From contig CM059973.1 of the NCBI GenBank assembly GCA_030490835.1, positions 49,542,008 to 49,606,007 of the forward strand: 64,000 nt of DNA, given 5' to 3'. A program made the translations under genes and the position numbers. Of the stretch, positions 11,580 through 25,550 are shown in pieces. The notes beneath the pieces are model-generated. The model ran no database searches, was not told the DNA's origin, and saw only the letters and a program-made list of their open reading frames with translations. This DNA comes from Annona cherimola (Eukaryota; Streptophyta; Magnoliopsida; Magnoliales; Annonaceae). Every line of letters begins with the position of its first letter. Within the stretch, counting starts at the first letter, position 1.

Positions 11580-12960
11580 CTACAAAAAAGGAAGAGGAGG
11601 TTGGTACAGTGGTGGAGGAACATAGAGCTTTTTCACCTCAGCTTCAAGTTGTGGCTTTAACTCCTCTACTTTCTTTGGTCATGTACCTTTCTCGCTTGTA
11701 GCTTTTTTATTCTATTATTGCCTATTCAAGCTGATTTCCACTTCAAAGAGTTATCAAATGCACCACTTTTCTTGGTCTAATTTCTGGCTGGCTTGTAAGC
11801 TTGCCATGATTTATTTGTTGAGATTTTGTAACTTGTTCAGAATTTATTTTTCAAGCGTCTTGGTATAGGTTTGTAATTGTTCAGAATTGGTTACCAATTA
11901 TTCAATTCTCTACGTTGCCTTTGCAGTTGTTATTGCACCATCTCATTAATTTTCTTAAGTGAAAGTACAACGCTTTCCAAAGGAGCATCATTTTTAGATT
12001 TTTGCAGTGGAGTAGTTAATGCATGCGGGTTTTGGTGAGATGGAGAGTTGGATATTTGTGCTAAGATTCGGGTGGTCTATTAGTTTGAGCATTATTTTCA
12101 GATGTTGGCTACTAGTTAGACCATAAAAAATTTGGATGGTTTTTTCATCTAGGATTATAAGATATAAGAACTGTTTATCATATTTAATTGCTCATTTGAT
12201 GCATGTTGGATGTGGAAAGTACACTTTGTTGTGTAATGAGATGCCATAGACTTCACAAGATATGCTAGATGATGGATCCCAACCAATATGATTGTTTTTC
12301 AGCCATCCTTTCTCAAAGTAATTGATCCACCTTTGTTTTGAATAGATTCAAAGCTTCAACCTCATATACACCTCCTCTTCATGAGCCTCTGTGAATTTCA
12401 CCATACTGAAAAATCATGTAAAGTTAATTCCTTTAGCAATTCAAGGGTTTCGTTGTTAGTTAGCCTCATGAAGCGCCATAGCTATTGAATTGACTACACT
12501 ATATGTTAGATGATCAAGGCCATTGTAAAAGTTGTCAATGATGTCACTTTGTGTAATGTCGTGGTGAGCATATTGATGTTGAAGGTTTTTCATTCTCTTC
12601 CATACCTTATAAGGAGATTCACCATCTCTTCAGATAAAGTTAATGATTTCGTTCTTCATTTTCTTTGTCTTTGATGGTAGAAAATGTCACTCTGGCAAAG
12701 TTATGGATAATTCAACCTATGCGATGAAAGAATCGGGTGGCAGGGAGATGAACCACTTAGTTGCTCGATGTTTTAGAGAGAATGGAAATAATTGGAGATA
12801 AATGACTTCTTTTGCAACACCTATTATGTTGATGGTATTGCACGACTGTAGGAATTTCATGATGTGCACGTTCGAATTCTCCAAATGTTGATTCCATGAG
12901 ATTATGTTCATTAGAATTTATTAAGTTATGTGGTAGTTTATAAAATTTCTCAAAGGTGTT
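11580..12960 (-). pseudogene. Athila-type Ty3/gypsy gag relic
   Basis: On the minus strand, 12911-12717 encodes HIMKFLQSCNTINIIGV and LQLFPFSLKHRATKWF, the plant Athila gag core (compare LQLFPFSLYDSASEWF at about 43000-43050). Further along, 12690-12430 shows pieces like VWKRMKNLQHQYAHHDI and FYNGL. Near 12140-12110 a piece like KNHPNF marks the gag C-terminal linker. Frameshifts and stops break it throughout. No protease, RT or LTR was found to go with it. Confidence 0.65.
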
Positions 12961-14049
12961 TTACTTATTTCCATGGTCTAAACTCCTAGGTTTAACATCT
13001 CGATTACCTTATATTATATTTTTGCATTTTGGTTTCTGTATCTAGTATATAAAATCTTGCCAAAGTGTTGGCCCATACGTCTAGCAAATATTAAAATCAC
13101 AAGATATTAAATTAAAATAAAATACTTTTTTATAAATAAGTGGAATCATGTCGTCTACGCATATTATCACATGCTACATAATTAAATCCTAGATAAGAGG
13201 TTTAGTCGAACAAAGTTTTGATTAATCCAAATAATAAAGCAATATGATTGAAAGAATCAATCAAATCTAATACAGTTAAAATAAAAAAAATGAAATTGAA
13301 AGATTATTGTTTGAGTCTTTAATGGTGTCCTGAATCTCTCGTACCGACTCACCCCTCGCATCTTTTCACTTACAAAAAAGATAATCATAAGATTCCTCAT
13401 TCATGTTTTATTAGTGCTTAAATAGTATATTACAAAAAATCATCACACGTTGCACATTTTTGGGTGGGACATAGTTTGAATTGTCTCCCCCATAGGGAAA
13501 CAAAATTCAGACCATGTTCCTCCCTGAAGGTAGAGTTGTTGCTCCTTTTTTTATAATTTCTTGGCTCGACACACTTTAAATCACGTCGGAACTTCTATAA
13601 CATGTTTTAACCTGTGTTGTATGTTGTTTTCACTCCATGTTGCATTTCAAATTCCCTTTCTTGAATGTATTTCCCTTCTCGACTTTCAAATAACCAATTC
13701 TTAGCACCAATTTTGCACTCGATTTGCCTAATTATACAAGTAACAATCGAACATGAGAACTTATACTTCAGTGAGCTAGTTTTCGCATTTAAAATTGCAA
13801 AGACATGATCAAATCAATATTCTAAATATGAAAAAACTTGGATTGTGAGATATATAATTGACATAACATAGCACAAATAAGCATTTTCTAAATTAGAAGT
13901 TACAGTGAAATGCTACCTCGTATTTTTTCTAGGATGTGAGAAAATTTGTACTAAAATGATCTAGTCATTAGTTTCTGATTTCTACCCTCAAATGCAACTA
14001 TTATCCAAATCGGATTCAAATCAAGTACACGGCACACCTAATTCAAATA
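12961..14049. other. Unassigned AT-rich repeat-like DNA
   Basis: No open frame of note and no recognised terminus. It lies upstream (minus strand) of the Athila gag relic and may be its leader and 5' LTR, but I found no tRNA-Asp primer site. The 5 bases before 14050 (AAATA) would be the target duplication of the next element; its other copy lies outside the window. Confidence 0.3.
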
Positions 14050-15516
14050 TGTTAATCCCACTTGATTAGCTAAATTGAAGAGAAAAAATGAATTAGATTA
14101 TTAAAATATTCTTAGGTCTAAGTATTAATCCCTATTAAGATTACTTCTCCATGAATGAAATGTAGTTGGAGATGTGAGAGCTTGTGAAATGCAAAAACTA
14201 AATAAGATGAAGAGCACACAGGCAAGCACACAATAATAGGCAGAAATTTATATTAGCTCGGGCAACCCTCTACTCTACTTTTCTAAGCACACATCACTTA
14301 TGTCTTGGGTTTCACTATTTTATTCAATAATATGATTAGAGCGTAAGCTCTCTTTTAGATTCTCGCTCTAGGAGCATATATAATAACCACTTGTTAATAA
14401 GACTAACTCTAACCAACTAGCCTGATCTAATAGTGGGATAAACTCAAATGAATAAAGCAAAACTCTTCAGTGAGACAACTCAAATCAACTGCGCAACATC
14501 CTTTGGTAAGACAAACTCAAACAATTAGGCCAAACCTGTTGTTGCAACAAATTCAAACAAATTCTCTATTTTTCTTCTCATTGAATTTAGTTTCTAATAC
14601 TAATCTAAGGCAAAATCTCAAAATGAAATAAATAAAAAGTAAATTTACACTTTACTATGTGTAATTAATTTTCTTTGAAAGCTCTTTGTTGTGTGAAGAT
14701 GATGATATTATAAGCTTACTTGAAGTAGCAGCACTTTAAAGCTTTAATGGTTGTTCAAATGATTTCAATACTTTCAAATATTTGAATGTGAAAGTTCATT
14801 ATATGTTTCAACAACTGCGCACGTTTATGCTTTAATGCAAATAATAAAAGAGAGAAAGATCTAGCACTTGGAGTGGTGATTTAGATGCATTTAATACTCT
14901 AAATTGAAGTTGATGATGGGATCAATTTTGAGTGAAACTTCAACTTGAAGTCGCATCGTGAGATCGATTTCAACTTGGAACTTATTTGGAAAAAAATTCA
15001 GAGTTGTTACACCTTTATTATTTCCTTCAAATCACAAGTATGATCGACTTAGGGTGAGACTTCACTCAAGTCATATATGGAGTTGATTTAGAGCGAGACT
15101 TCACTTTACTAAAACTTGTTGTGCACTTTTTTTCTCCAAAGTTGTAGGTTAGTTCCACCTTGGATAAGACTTCGATGAAGCCACGGGTTGGATTAACTTA
15201 AAGTGAGATTTACTTTGCTAAAAATATACTATCTCCTTTGTTGTCTCCTAAGTTATAGTTGGGTTCCACATTGGGTGAGACTTCACTGAAGTAGCAGGTG
15301 GGGTAGATTGAGTTGAGACTTTACATTACTGAACTTGCTATTTATAGACTTGAGCCCTTAAAACTTGATTTATCTTACATTTTCAACTTTTATGCTTGGG
15401 GATATAATATTTGAGTACTCTAGCAAATATTCATTTGATCACTTTCAATGATATTTTAATGGATTGTTAATTATCAAAATCGAATTTATCTTTTTAAAAT
15501 AAGCATATGGTCTATA
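14050..15516 (-). repeat. 3' LTR of the old Sirevirus-1 relic
   Basis: It starts TGTTAATCCCACTTGATT and ends before ATCTTCCCCTTGTGATG, which matches the PPT side of Sirevirus-2 at 46360. The body aligns with 38164-38215 plus 62706-63900, for example GATTACTTCTCCATGAATG at about 14140 and 62740. Those are therefore the two LTRs of one element. A weak, mutated GTCGACTT array lies at about 14940-15330. Length 1467 bp. Confidence 0.7.
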
Positions 15517-15840
15517 ATCTTCCCCTTGTGATGATTAACAATACTCAATTGAAATATCTTTCCTTATTAAATGATAAATCATGAATATGTTATCATGAAT
15601 ATCATCATTCTAACCATAAGCAAAAATTTTAAAAACCATATACCTACATATGAGATGAACATATCAGATGATATGCATTAACTCCAAAATACTTTCCCCA
15701 TATAACATGAGCTCTCCCCTTATGATAGAAAAGATACACTCTCCCCTTACGCATAGAAATAATTCTCTCCCTTGTTATATATGCATTTCTATTTTCTCCT
15801 TCGGAGATACCTCCATCACATTCTCCCCTTTTCGTTAGTC
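15517..15840 (-). other. Multiple polypurine tracts next to the Sirevirus-1 3' LTR
   Basis: On the minus strand at least five AGGGGAGAG-like tracts occur (+ strand CTTCCCCTTG 15519, CTCTCCCCTT about 15711 and 15751, CTCTCCCTTG about 15772, TCTCCCCTTTTCG about 15822). Several polypurine tracts before the 3' LTR are a reported hallmark of Sireviruses. The first tract abuts the LTR and would be the functional one. Confidence 0.55.
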
Positions 15841-16329
15841 AATACAAAGGTTGGGGCTCAAATTTAGGAAAAATGGATCAATAGTAGAAGTAAAATGGGG
15901 TATAATAAGTTTTTTCATGCATTTAAAACCATTATACGAGAATTTTTATATTTAAATTGTATTTTTATATTTTAAATAATCTGTCAAAATCATACCAATG
16001 AATCATTATTTAGCAGTTATATATAGGATCAAATCGAGTTCATATTATTCTTAAATCAACTAATAATATTCACAAGGCATTTAAATCATTCATTTTGAGT
16101 CATAAGCACATAATCTATACTTAAGCATGTGACACACCACTTGTTTATTGGTAGCTTCATGTAAAAAAGCTATGAAAGTAACATATCTTCACTTATCTTT
16201 GATGAGAGCTATTATTTTGCTCAACTTCCCTTTTCTTTTGCAACTCATGCTTCTTCATACTATGGATGACTTTGTACTAAATTGAGATAAATCTACTCGT
16301 GAATATGAAATCTTCTATCCTTTGATACC
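15841..16329 (-). pseudogene. Sirevirus-1 internal remnant, pol deleted
   Basis: About 490 bp separate the PPT region from the gag remnant. An intact copia pol needs about 3 kb, and no RT, RNase H or integrase motif is visible here. The segment is AT-rich with only short frames. Confidence 0.4.
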
Positions 16330-16890
16330 CATGTCATCGGTTCATGAGTGTTAGTACCATAAAATCTAAGAACCCAATAAGATTTGGTTCAAATGTAGGA
16401 ATGTCTCTTTGACATCTAAACTAATCTAACTCTATTATCAATCATTTTCTTGCCTCATATTGACATATTTTATTCCCTACCTTATTGCAAAAGTAGCAAG
16501 TATTACTAGCATAATTTGGAGTAACACATTGTGCATGTGGTTGCTAAGTAGGCCTTCTTACGCATAACCTACTAACATGTTTCTTAACATGGGGCACTTG
16601 TCCCCTCATACATATTGAATTAGAAGCCTTGATACAAGTTGGATCTTTTACAATATTTGGTTTTCGATTAGTATGTTCCGTATATCTAAGACCCCTCTAA
16701 CCATGTTGAATGGTCATCTTAGAAAATTTTTGCACATTTTCCCTAGGTTGGAGAACTTAGCCAATGAGTCTTTCAAGTTTTGGTTCTTCTTCAAGTAACA
16801 ACAAGGAGATCATCGCTTCTCCACTAAATTTGAGGATCAATGCCCTTTTCTAGAAGCACATTTTAAGGCATTTGTTGCATGCTCTACACT
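16330..16890 (-). pseudogene. Sirevirus-1 gag C-terminal remnant with zinc-knuckle trace
   Basis: Minus-strand reading near 16510-16480 gives a piece like CYFCNKVG, matching the CNFCNKMGH zinc knuckle of Sirevirus-2 at about 49900. The sequence near 16345 (TACCATAAAATCTAAGAACC) aligns with the end of the gag frame at about 49770. Stops and shifts are frequent. At 16890 the remnant is cut by solo LTR D, and it appears to continue at 27795. Confidence 0.5.
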
Positions 16891-19800
16891 TGTGAAACCC
16901 CGATTATTTTAAGCCTAGTGAAGGAACTTGAAATTTGTATAGGAGAAATTTGGAAAATTCCAAGAGATGGAGGGTTTAAGTTAACCCACATTGGCATGAG
17001 AGGTATTAAATTTCGTGCCCTTTAATTTAGATGGATGGGATTAGGCTAACTAATTAAACAAAGTGATTAATTTATTCACTTTTGGTTATCTTGAAAAATG
17101 GACACAAAGGATAAAAAGATGAGGTGACACTAAAAGACAAATTAAGTGTAGAATGTGGTGAGGTGGCATGCTCATTTAAGTTCATTTTCCATGTCATTTT
17201 GACTTATTATATAATTAATAGCTTGATTAATTCATATCCTATGATATAAAGGTGAATTGACATGAAATTTAAGGGAAAGCCTAAGTTGGCATGCCATACA
17301 TTATGAACAGTTTGGATCATGAAAATTATGAATGGAAAGGGGTGAAATGATTAGAATTACATGATATTTTATGAACTAACTTTATTTTGCTAATATCTTA
17401 GCATACATTCATCATTTTGAGATGAAATTTTTTATGAATAGCTAAGTTAATGAGTTTTGTGATATGAATGGATGGGATTTTATCAAACCTTGTTAGGAAA
17501 CCCTAAATGACATGTGTTAAGTATGATTAAATATTAATGATGAAAATTAATTAAGGCCATTGACTTTTGATCATCAAAAGTGAATTGCCATAAATGCAAT
17601 ACAAAAGTCAAAGTTGACTTTGTGGGCCACTTTTGAGGTGGCAATGTGAGGTGAGATTTGGAGCTAAAAAGTCAACCAAAATAATAAATGAGAGGTAGCA
17701 CCCTTGGACGTGTTTAGCTAAGGAATTAAGGGAATTTTTGATAAAAAAAAAAGTGCAAAATGCATGATAAATGTGGCTAAGAATGGGACACATGGAAGGT
17801 CCAAAATGGTTAGCAAAATGAGATGATGAATGGCTAGGATTTGTGTAACAATTTATTGATGAAAATGTTTTATTAAAACACGAATTATGAGGTGTCAACA
17901 TGGGGTTAGAAACAACATCTATAAATAGAGGAATTAAGGTGCATGGTGACATTTTTTCAGCAGCAAAATTTAGAGGAAAGTGAAGGCAACATGGAACGTT
18001 CAAACAATATCACTTTGGATGGTTTTTCAGCAACACTTAAGTGAGAAAAATTTCTCAAAGCAAGGCAGCAAGTGGTGGATAGCAAGGATGTCCAAAACAA
18101 CAAGGAAAAAGAAGAAAAGAAAAAGAAAGAAGGGAAGAAGAGAAGAGCAGTGGACGTCCAACAGAAATTAGAGGAGAAGTCTTCCTTTTAAGTTTCACAT
18201 TTCAAGTGAGTGATTACCTTTCATATTACTTAAGTGAAGAAATTAGAATGTTATGTCGTTTTAATGCTCAAGAAACGTCCAAAAGCGGTAAAATATGAAG
18301 AAAAAATTCTGTTTAAATTAGCCTTCATCATAGCATGATGTATATGTTAGGTAAGGATGCAATTAAGGGTTATTGATAGCAAGTGTAATTGTTGATAATA
18401 TGCATGTATGTTGAGTTAATATGCAAATATGAGAGTAACTTAGTGAAAAAGTGGTTGTTTTATCAAGAGATAGTTATTACAAAAATTTTCATGCAAAAAT
18501 AGTTGCTATCAACTATGAATATGTGCCTTGAAATATCACAAGAGTTGTGGAAAGATTGTATTTAATGTATACATTACCAAGGTGCAATTGTGCCAGTGGA
18601 ACTTAACCAAAAATGAGACAAAACATGACTGTTTTGGAATAACGATTTAATCTAAAAATTTAAGGTGAATTTATGTTGTTAAAATTTATGAACAAGCACC
18701 AAACAAGACCACAAAGCATGGTTGTTTGATAATTTTTCATGTGACGCAATTGAGAAAGCAAAACTTAGTGAAAATATTTAATTACGTGGCCGTTTCGTTA
18801 ATAGTAGAAAATTCCAGAAATTTCACAAAAAATGACTTGATATAAGTCATAGATACCTTGAATGACTACAAAAGTTAGTGTTTAAAGCAATTAATTACTA
18901 AGTCACATAGGAGTGTGAAAAGGAGAGTATTAGAAGGGTAATATGAAGTTGAGAAACCTTACTTGAACTTAGCTTGCCATAGTTTCAAGCGTATTGAATG
19001 ATTAAAAAGAGATTAAATTCCCTAGATGAGGGTATTGAGTCAAATAAATGACTTACCGTTGAAAAATGTGCAAATATGTGACATATAAGATGATGGCGTT
19101 CATCTCAAAGAAAGAAATAATTAAGGAAAATATGCTATGAGTTATATATAGAGCAAGATTATGTAAGGGTTGAGAACAAACGATATGAATATGAATTAAA
19201 TAAAATACAAGGCATGCAAGTATATGATAATATGCAAGCATATAAGATGATCATTTCCACTTGTCTAGGTAAAGGCAATGAAAAGATCCAAGAGATGAGT
19301 TGAACTTCCCACAGGTAAGCAAGTAAACTTTTGAAATTGTTGATTCCACCTCAATGTTGAAATGTTTGATAGGGCTTTATATTGATGATTCTAAGATTTG
19401 CTTATAAGCAAGCATACTTTTGAAAATGATGTCTTATTCTCAATTGTTGAGATGAAGTGTACATTGCTTTATTGAAATGATATATGGAGGCAAGCTCTTT
19501 AAAACCCTATTTCGAAAGGATTCTTATGATAAGGAAGTTTGATTCCTTTATGAGATAATGTTGTAAGCAAGCACAACTTTTGAAAATATGATTTTATTTT
19601 CAACATCAAAATGCTTTGGAATTGCTTCATTGTAAGCAAGTTTCCGAATATCTATTTCAAAAGAAAGTTTGATTTGTGAAAAGAAATTTTGATTCCTCAT
19701 AAAATTATATTTAAAAGAAGACAAAGTTTTGAAATGATTTTATTGAGAGATCTTGAAAATTATTCCTTTGAGATGTTTTGAAATTTCTTGAATATTGAAA

Positions 19801-20671
19801 TGTTTTGAATCTCTTTGAATATTAAAACGCTTTGACATTGCTTTATGGTGATGTTTTAAAAGGGTATAAGGGTGACCAACCCAATAAGTAGATTGTATTA
19901 GATGATTTCATTTCTCTTTGCTAACGGTGTTCAAAGAATCTGCATGTTTTTTTATATGAGAATTACAAAGATGTCGTATAAATGAAAAATATGATGCTTG
20001 AGTGGATGAATGGAAAAGATGTGTTTGCATATCTTTTGCGAATCCCAAAATAGGGAATAAAAATATTTGAAAGGAAAGCTTTTGAAAATGTTACTTTCTT
20101 TTCAAACATTGAAGGGTTTTGGAATTCCTTTATCGTATTACTTTTAAAACTTATTTACAAGTAATCAAGTAAAACTTTTAAAACTATTGATTTTTCTTAA
20201 AAATTGACATGTTTTGAAATTTCTTAAATTTGAAAGTGTTATGAAAACAGCTTTATATTGATGATTTTAAAACCATTTAAGGGTGGTCATTCCAATATTG
20301 TGATTTGAATACTGTTTTACAAATTGTGTTCAAAATGAGTATGCAAGATCTTCTCTACATACGAATGACCAAAATGTGATGTGAATGAGGTATATAATGC
20401 TGGGGTGAATGAAAGTCATGCACGGAAAGTTAGGAGGCTAGCTAAGGTAAGAAAAGTCATGTTTTCATGGGTAGTAGTGCCATTGAAATTCTCAAGTGGG
20501 TGTAGCCGGCATCTTTTAGTAGAATGATCATGTTTTCATGGGTAGTTGATCCCTTGGTAAGTGTCATCTACTACATGGTAAGGATTTCACCGGGCTAGTA
20601 TACCATCACATGAAGAATTATGACATGAATGGAAATGATGTGTTTTCATATTCATTATTTATGAAATAACT

Positions 20672-20833
20672 TTGGCACAGAGTCGTCAAGCTTTCAGTTT
20701 TGAAAAAGGATACAGACAGATGTCTGCGAGATTTCAAGTTAAAAAGGGCAAAGAGTTGCCAAGCTTGCAATTTTGAAAAAAGGACACAGACAGATGTCTG
20801 TGAGATTTCGAGTTAAAAAGGGCACAAAATTGT
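20672..20833. repeat. 74-bp tandem array, left part (two units)
   Basis: Two units run from near TCGTCAAGCTTTCAG to AAAAAGGGCACA. Each carries the hairpin core CAGACAGATGTCTG. The array stops where LTR B inserted and resumes at 26116. The units alternate between a CTTTCA and a CTTGCA form. Confidence 0.85.
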
Positions 20834-21973
20834 CGTGATACCCAGACCCAAGTAGGGCTCATATATGTTCATTTGGCATGTAAACATGAATTATGTATGA
20901 TTTGGATGATTTTATGATTTAAGGATATTTTGCAATTAGGGTTATTATTAAGAATAGTGATTAAGATTAATCACCATAGCGCAATGTAAGTCAATATGAC
21001 TAAAGAGGCTTAATGAGGATTAGAAAATGCTAATGTGTCATGAATAATTATTTTAATTATCATAATTTGGTTAATGGAAATTGAAATGATAATTATGAAA
21101 TTAAGTTGAAAAATATAGAAATTTCATAACTTGATGCCTATAAGGCGGATTGAGATGAAATTAGAAAGACAAGCAAATCAATGTGGGCTCAATCCTATGG
21201 ATGAATTAGATTAAGGAAAATGTGATGGGATTAAGATGATAATTATTTATTTTCATCTTACGCCGAAAGGATAATTTCAAATTATCATAACTTGACGTAG
21301 AAAAGTCGTATTGAGACGAAACTTGAAACAAGTGGATACAATTATGAGATTAATGCTATGGAAGGATTGGATTAAGCTAATTACCATGAGAATATGTTTA
21401 ATCAGAAAAAGGTGAGTAGTTTTGACTTTGTGCACCCAAAAGTACCATAGCATTTATGTGTAAGCAAGAGGATTAAAGACATTATTTAATGGCATATATG
21501 AGGTGTCAAAGGGAGGCAATTCCAAGTGGATTTTATGAATTAACAAAAATGATAAAATCCATGAAAAATCAAGAGCTTAAATGCATGGTTTTAAATGGCT
21601 ATGGTGTAGCTTAAGGAGGCATAGATATGGTGTCAAGCAAAGGGGACGCCCAAGGGGGATATGGCTTGATTTTGTGATTTTTAAAAATGCTAAAATCATA
21701 TGTCATTAGTCTATATGACTAGGTATGTTAAATGGCATTGAAATGATATGGATTTTGATGGCATAACATGCCAAAAATAAGCCCCATGGGTCGTGAATGG
21801 ATGGACAACAATATGAATGAATTTTGTGGTAATTAAGCTCCCTTAACCATGGTTAAATGATGGCTAACCAAGGGTAAAATCCCAAATATATATAAAGGGG
21901 TTTCTTGGGCAGCAAAAAAGGAGGAAATAAGGAGGAAAGTGGGCAGCAAGGCAAGGGGGTCATTCAAGCCAGG

Positions 21974-22151
21974 AGAGAGAGAGAAAGAGACAGAGAAGGG
22001 AAGAGAAAATTTTCTCCACAAAGGGGCAGCAGCTAGGGACGTCCCAAGCAAGCCAAGCAAAGAGAGATAGAGAAAGAGACAGAGAAAGGGAGAGAAAATT
22101 TTCTCCACAAAGGGGCAGCAGCTAGGGATGTCCCAATCAAGCCAAGTAAGG
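21974..22151 (+). repeat. 89-bp tandem duplication in the LTR B leader
   Basis: Two copies of a purine-rich segment contain AGAGAAAATTTTCTCCACA and GGGGCAGCAGCTAGGGA, spaced 89 bp (22002 and 22091). It lies about 80 bp downstream of the TATA box. A 119-codon antisense frame (21833-22192) is produced by this duplication and is not called. Confidence 0.85.
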
Positions 22152-24288
22152 AGGAAAAGGAAGAAGAAAGGAAGGGAAAAAAGATTCAACAAGGCTTACC
22201 CATGTTCATGTTTGATTTGGGTGAGTATTATGCGGTTTTGATTCATATACATCAACCTAAATCATGTTTGGTTGATGATTAATGTAAAGATGATTATAAA
22301 TATTAAATTCATGGGTAAATATCTCCTTGAATTCTTGATGAATGATTAGGCAAACCAAACCCTCATATAGATTATGTGTTAATACTTATAAGGCTGAAAT
22401 GAATCACATTGATATGTTTATATGTATTGAATCTAAAATAGGAAAGAAAAATATGAACGAAACAGTAAATGAATGATTTTATCATGGAAATGTGTGTGAG
22501 AACTCATGATAGGGTGATTAAGGAATGACCCAATTTTCAGCTCAAAAGGATAAGCAGGTTGTAAATTAAAAATCCAGAAAAATCAACCTGAACAGGGTTG
22601 AACAGGTGTCAGGATCAGCTGCACCAAATGATTTTTAATAATTTTTATACAAGGAATTTTTAGCTTAAAATTTTATATGATATGGAGTGCATGTTAAGTA
22701 ACATTCAAAATAAAAAATGGTTTCTGAAGGGTATAAATATATCTAATAATTAATGTGATTTGAATCGTCTGAAAATTGATGCTACTGTCCAGCAGAGTAA
22801 AAATACTAAAATAAATATGAATACTTTATATTTTGTACTAGAAATATTTATTTTGATTAAATCATGTAGTTATTAAGGTATAAAAGAAATTTCATAGTTA
22901 AATTCCTTGATTTGATTATGATTCAAAAATTAGAGAGATCAGTGTGTCTGATTTCAGCATTATGGACAAATTGAGGAATAAATTAAAATAAATGTTAAAT
23001 TCCAGATTTTTGGGATGGAATTTAACTTACAATAGGAGATAAATAAATATCATAAGTTATTATGAAGGTTTAACCAATTAGAAGTGGATTTTCAAAAAGA
23101 ATGGGTGTAATGTAAGCACAACTTATACCAATGTGAGAATTGGAAAATGGACACCCAACTTGAAAGGCAAGTGGGTTAAGTTAGTTTCACATAAATCCAA
23201 AGGGATTATGTAGGTTGAAAAACCCTAAGAGATGCAAGCATTTGAATTTGATGCATATAAATGAAATGTCGTTTTCATTTATCTAGGCAAAGGCAAAGGC
23301 AAAGAAAAGTATGGAAGAACGAGGTTAAGGCTATCTCAGGTAAGCAAGCAAAATTTTCAAAATATTATTTTTCTTCTATGTGTTGACATGATTGAAAATG
23401 TTTATGATGATGATTTGATGGGCAAGCACAAGTTTTGAAAATGATGGCTCTAATGAAAAGCCACAAGTTTTGGAAAAGAATTGCTTTAATGGAAAGCCTC
23501 AAGGTTTACTTCATGGGAAGCAAGCAACACTTTTTAAGATAATTATTTAATCACAAGTGTTGCCAAAGATTGGGAATATGTTGATGGATTTAGGAATTTT
23601 CTTATAAATGGAAAAATTCTTCATGATGTTGTTTCTTAAGGATTTCATGCTTTATGCCGATAGATTTTAAGCAAGCAAGTTCATTATAATGTTGATTTCA
23701 AAAGAGATTTGATTTTTATGCCATGACATTTAAACATAAACGATAATTTGAACATAGTCTATATGTTTGAAATGATATTAGAAAAGTTTTGATTTCCTTT
23801 AGATAAGAAAATATGTTGAGAATGTCTTGAAAAATGTTTATATGGATGTTGTTAAAAAGGGGTTTAAGGATGACCAACCCGATAAGTTGATTTCATAAAA
23901 TGGTTTAATTTCAAGTTGCTAGAATGACATGCAAAAGGCTATACAAGCCCCTCTTTATGTAAAAATGGAAAGATGGATATGTGGACAAAGATTTGATATC
24001 AGAATGGTCAAGAAGGGGATGATACAATTGCATAACCTTTGTGAGCAAAAGGCCCCGAAATGAAAACCAAGAAAATGCTAGGAAAATATGTGGTTTATTC
24101 TTGAAAATTCAAAAGTTTTGAAGTTTCTTTGTCATAAGGATTTTAAGATCTATTGTTTTCTCAACCATTTCAAACACTTATCAAAACATCTTGCTCAAAA
24201 TATTTTTAAAAGAATTTAAGGAATGTCATCCTAAAACTAGATTTCAAATGATAAATTGTTTAAAGTGGGTTTGCTCGTTTTACAAGTT

Positions 24289-24355
24289 GACACGGACTGT
24301 GGTCCGTGGTGTTCTTTTTTCAAAATGATTTAGAAAGACATAGACTACGGTCTAT
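24289..24355. repeat. Two hairpins with paired substitutions in LTR B
   Basis: CACGGAC-TGTG-GTCCGTG at about 24289-24306 is followed about 30 bp later by ATAGAC-TACG-GTCTAT at about 24340-24355. The stem sequence differs between the two but pairing is kept. A third relative, CGGAC-TGAG-GTCTG, occurs in LTR D near 26625-26638. Confidence 0.7.
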
Positions 24356-24739
24356 AATGTTTTATGAGATCATGCTAGAATAATGAACATTAATAATGAT
24401 GATGTATGGTGCACCAATACAAGAAATAGGTCGGTTGTAGAGCACGGTCGGAGATGGACCGAGGCCTACTCTATATATGGCCTAGTTGCTAAGGGATGAC
24501 AGGAGGCCAGCGGTGCCCTCCCTGAGATGGGAGAAGATGATAGAATGGCCGCCTGGTTAGCGTGCTGTTAATGATGGATTCTCTTTCAAAAGGTAGAATA
24601 ATCACTTGCTAAGTGTCACTACTGGATGGGGAGCAATGCATTTGCATATGTTTCTCTTTTGAAAACACCAAAGATTGGGACATAAAAGCATTATTACGAA
24701 AAGTTATCCTAAACGGGATTTTATGAGCCATAATGAAAG

Positions 24740-25550
24740 AGTTTACCCTAAAAACAGGGTGTTTTACACTAAAAGTGTAAATATCAAAGATAAGATGAAA
24801 TATTTTCTATGCAAATGCTTTCATAAAAATGGATTATGTGTTTTATGCCTTGTTTGTTATAAACAAGCTCCAAGACGAGGATTATGAAAAAGGGTTTATA
24901 TGAAAAATCCTTTATGTGTCTTGTTCCTATAAACAAGCCCCAAAACGGGAATTATGAAAAACATTTATGTGAAAAGTGTTTTTGGACATGAGAATGTCCT
25001 TTGCCAAAGGGTTGATGTGAAAAATATTTTTGGACATAAAATTGTCCATTTTCGATATGTTTATGCGAAAAATGTTTTAAGACATATAAATGTCCATTGT
25101 CAACAAGGTTTATGTGGAAAAAAGGTTTGGACATAAGAATGTCCGTTTCCAAAAGGGTTTACGTGGAAAAGTGTTTTTGGACATAAGAATGCTCATTGCC
25201 AAAATAAAGTTTATGTCAAAGATGTTTAGGACATCAAATGTCCCTTGGCTAAAGGAATTTATAATGAAAAATGTTTTGGACGTAAAAACGTCCATTGGCG
25301 AAAGAAGACTTTATGTAAATGTCTCAGAATATTATAAATGTTCACACAAGAAAAAAAATTACTTAAAGAGGGTAAAACGCATTGTTTTACCTTAACAAGC
25401 CCAGATTGGCTTGTAAATGGTTTTAAGAATGGATGTCTACGAAAATGTTCTAGGACATAGAATTGTCCTCATGAACAAAGGATTATATGACAATGTATTA
25501 GGACATACAAATGTCCTTACGAAAAAGGTGTTCAAGATGTTTATTGGAAT
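24740..25550. repeat. Hairpin array in LTR B (48-50 bp units)
   Basis: Seven units start at about 24984, 25032, 25080, 25129, 25179, 25229 and 25278, spaced 48-50 bp. Most carry GGACAT-N4-ATGTCC, and the last has GGACGT-AAAA-ACGTCC, a paired change. Two more occur at 25453 and 25501. Before and between them are unrelated stems: TTTACACT-AAA-AGTGTAAA (about 24763), CTTGTTT-GTTAT-AAACAAG (about 24850), GTAAAAC-GCATT-GTTTTAC (about 25372) and ACAAGCC-CAGATT-GGCTTGT (about 25396). Frames of 60-101 codons on both strands across this array follow its periodicity. Confidence 0.8.

Noticed and set aside
17608..18003. 131-codon minus frame in solo LTR D
   Set aside because: Antisense to the promoter and leader region of an LTR, no motif, no relative in LTR E that I could see.
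21833..22192. 119-codon minus frame rich in Leu, Phe and Ser, membrane-like
   Set aside because: It reads the pyrimidine-rich complement of the duplicated purine-rich leader; hydrophobicity is a composition effect.
24954..25395. Possible repeat protein in the hairpin array
   Set aside because: Frames on both strands have the same 48-50 bp period as the DNA; the signal is in the stems, not in the codons.
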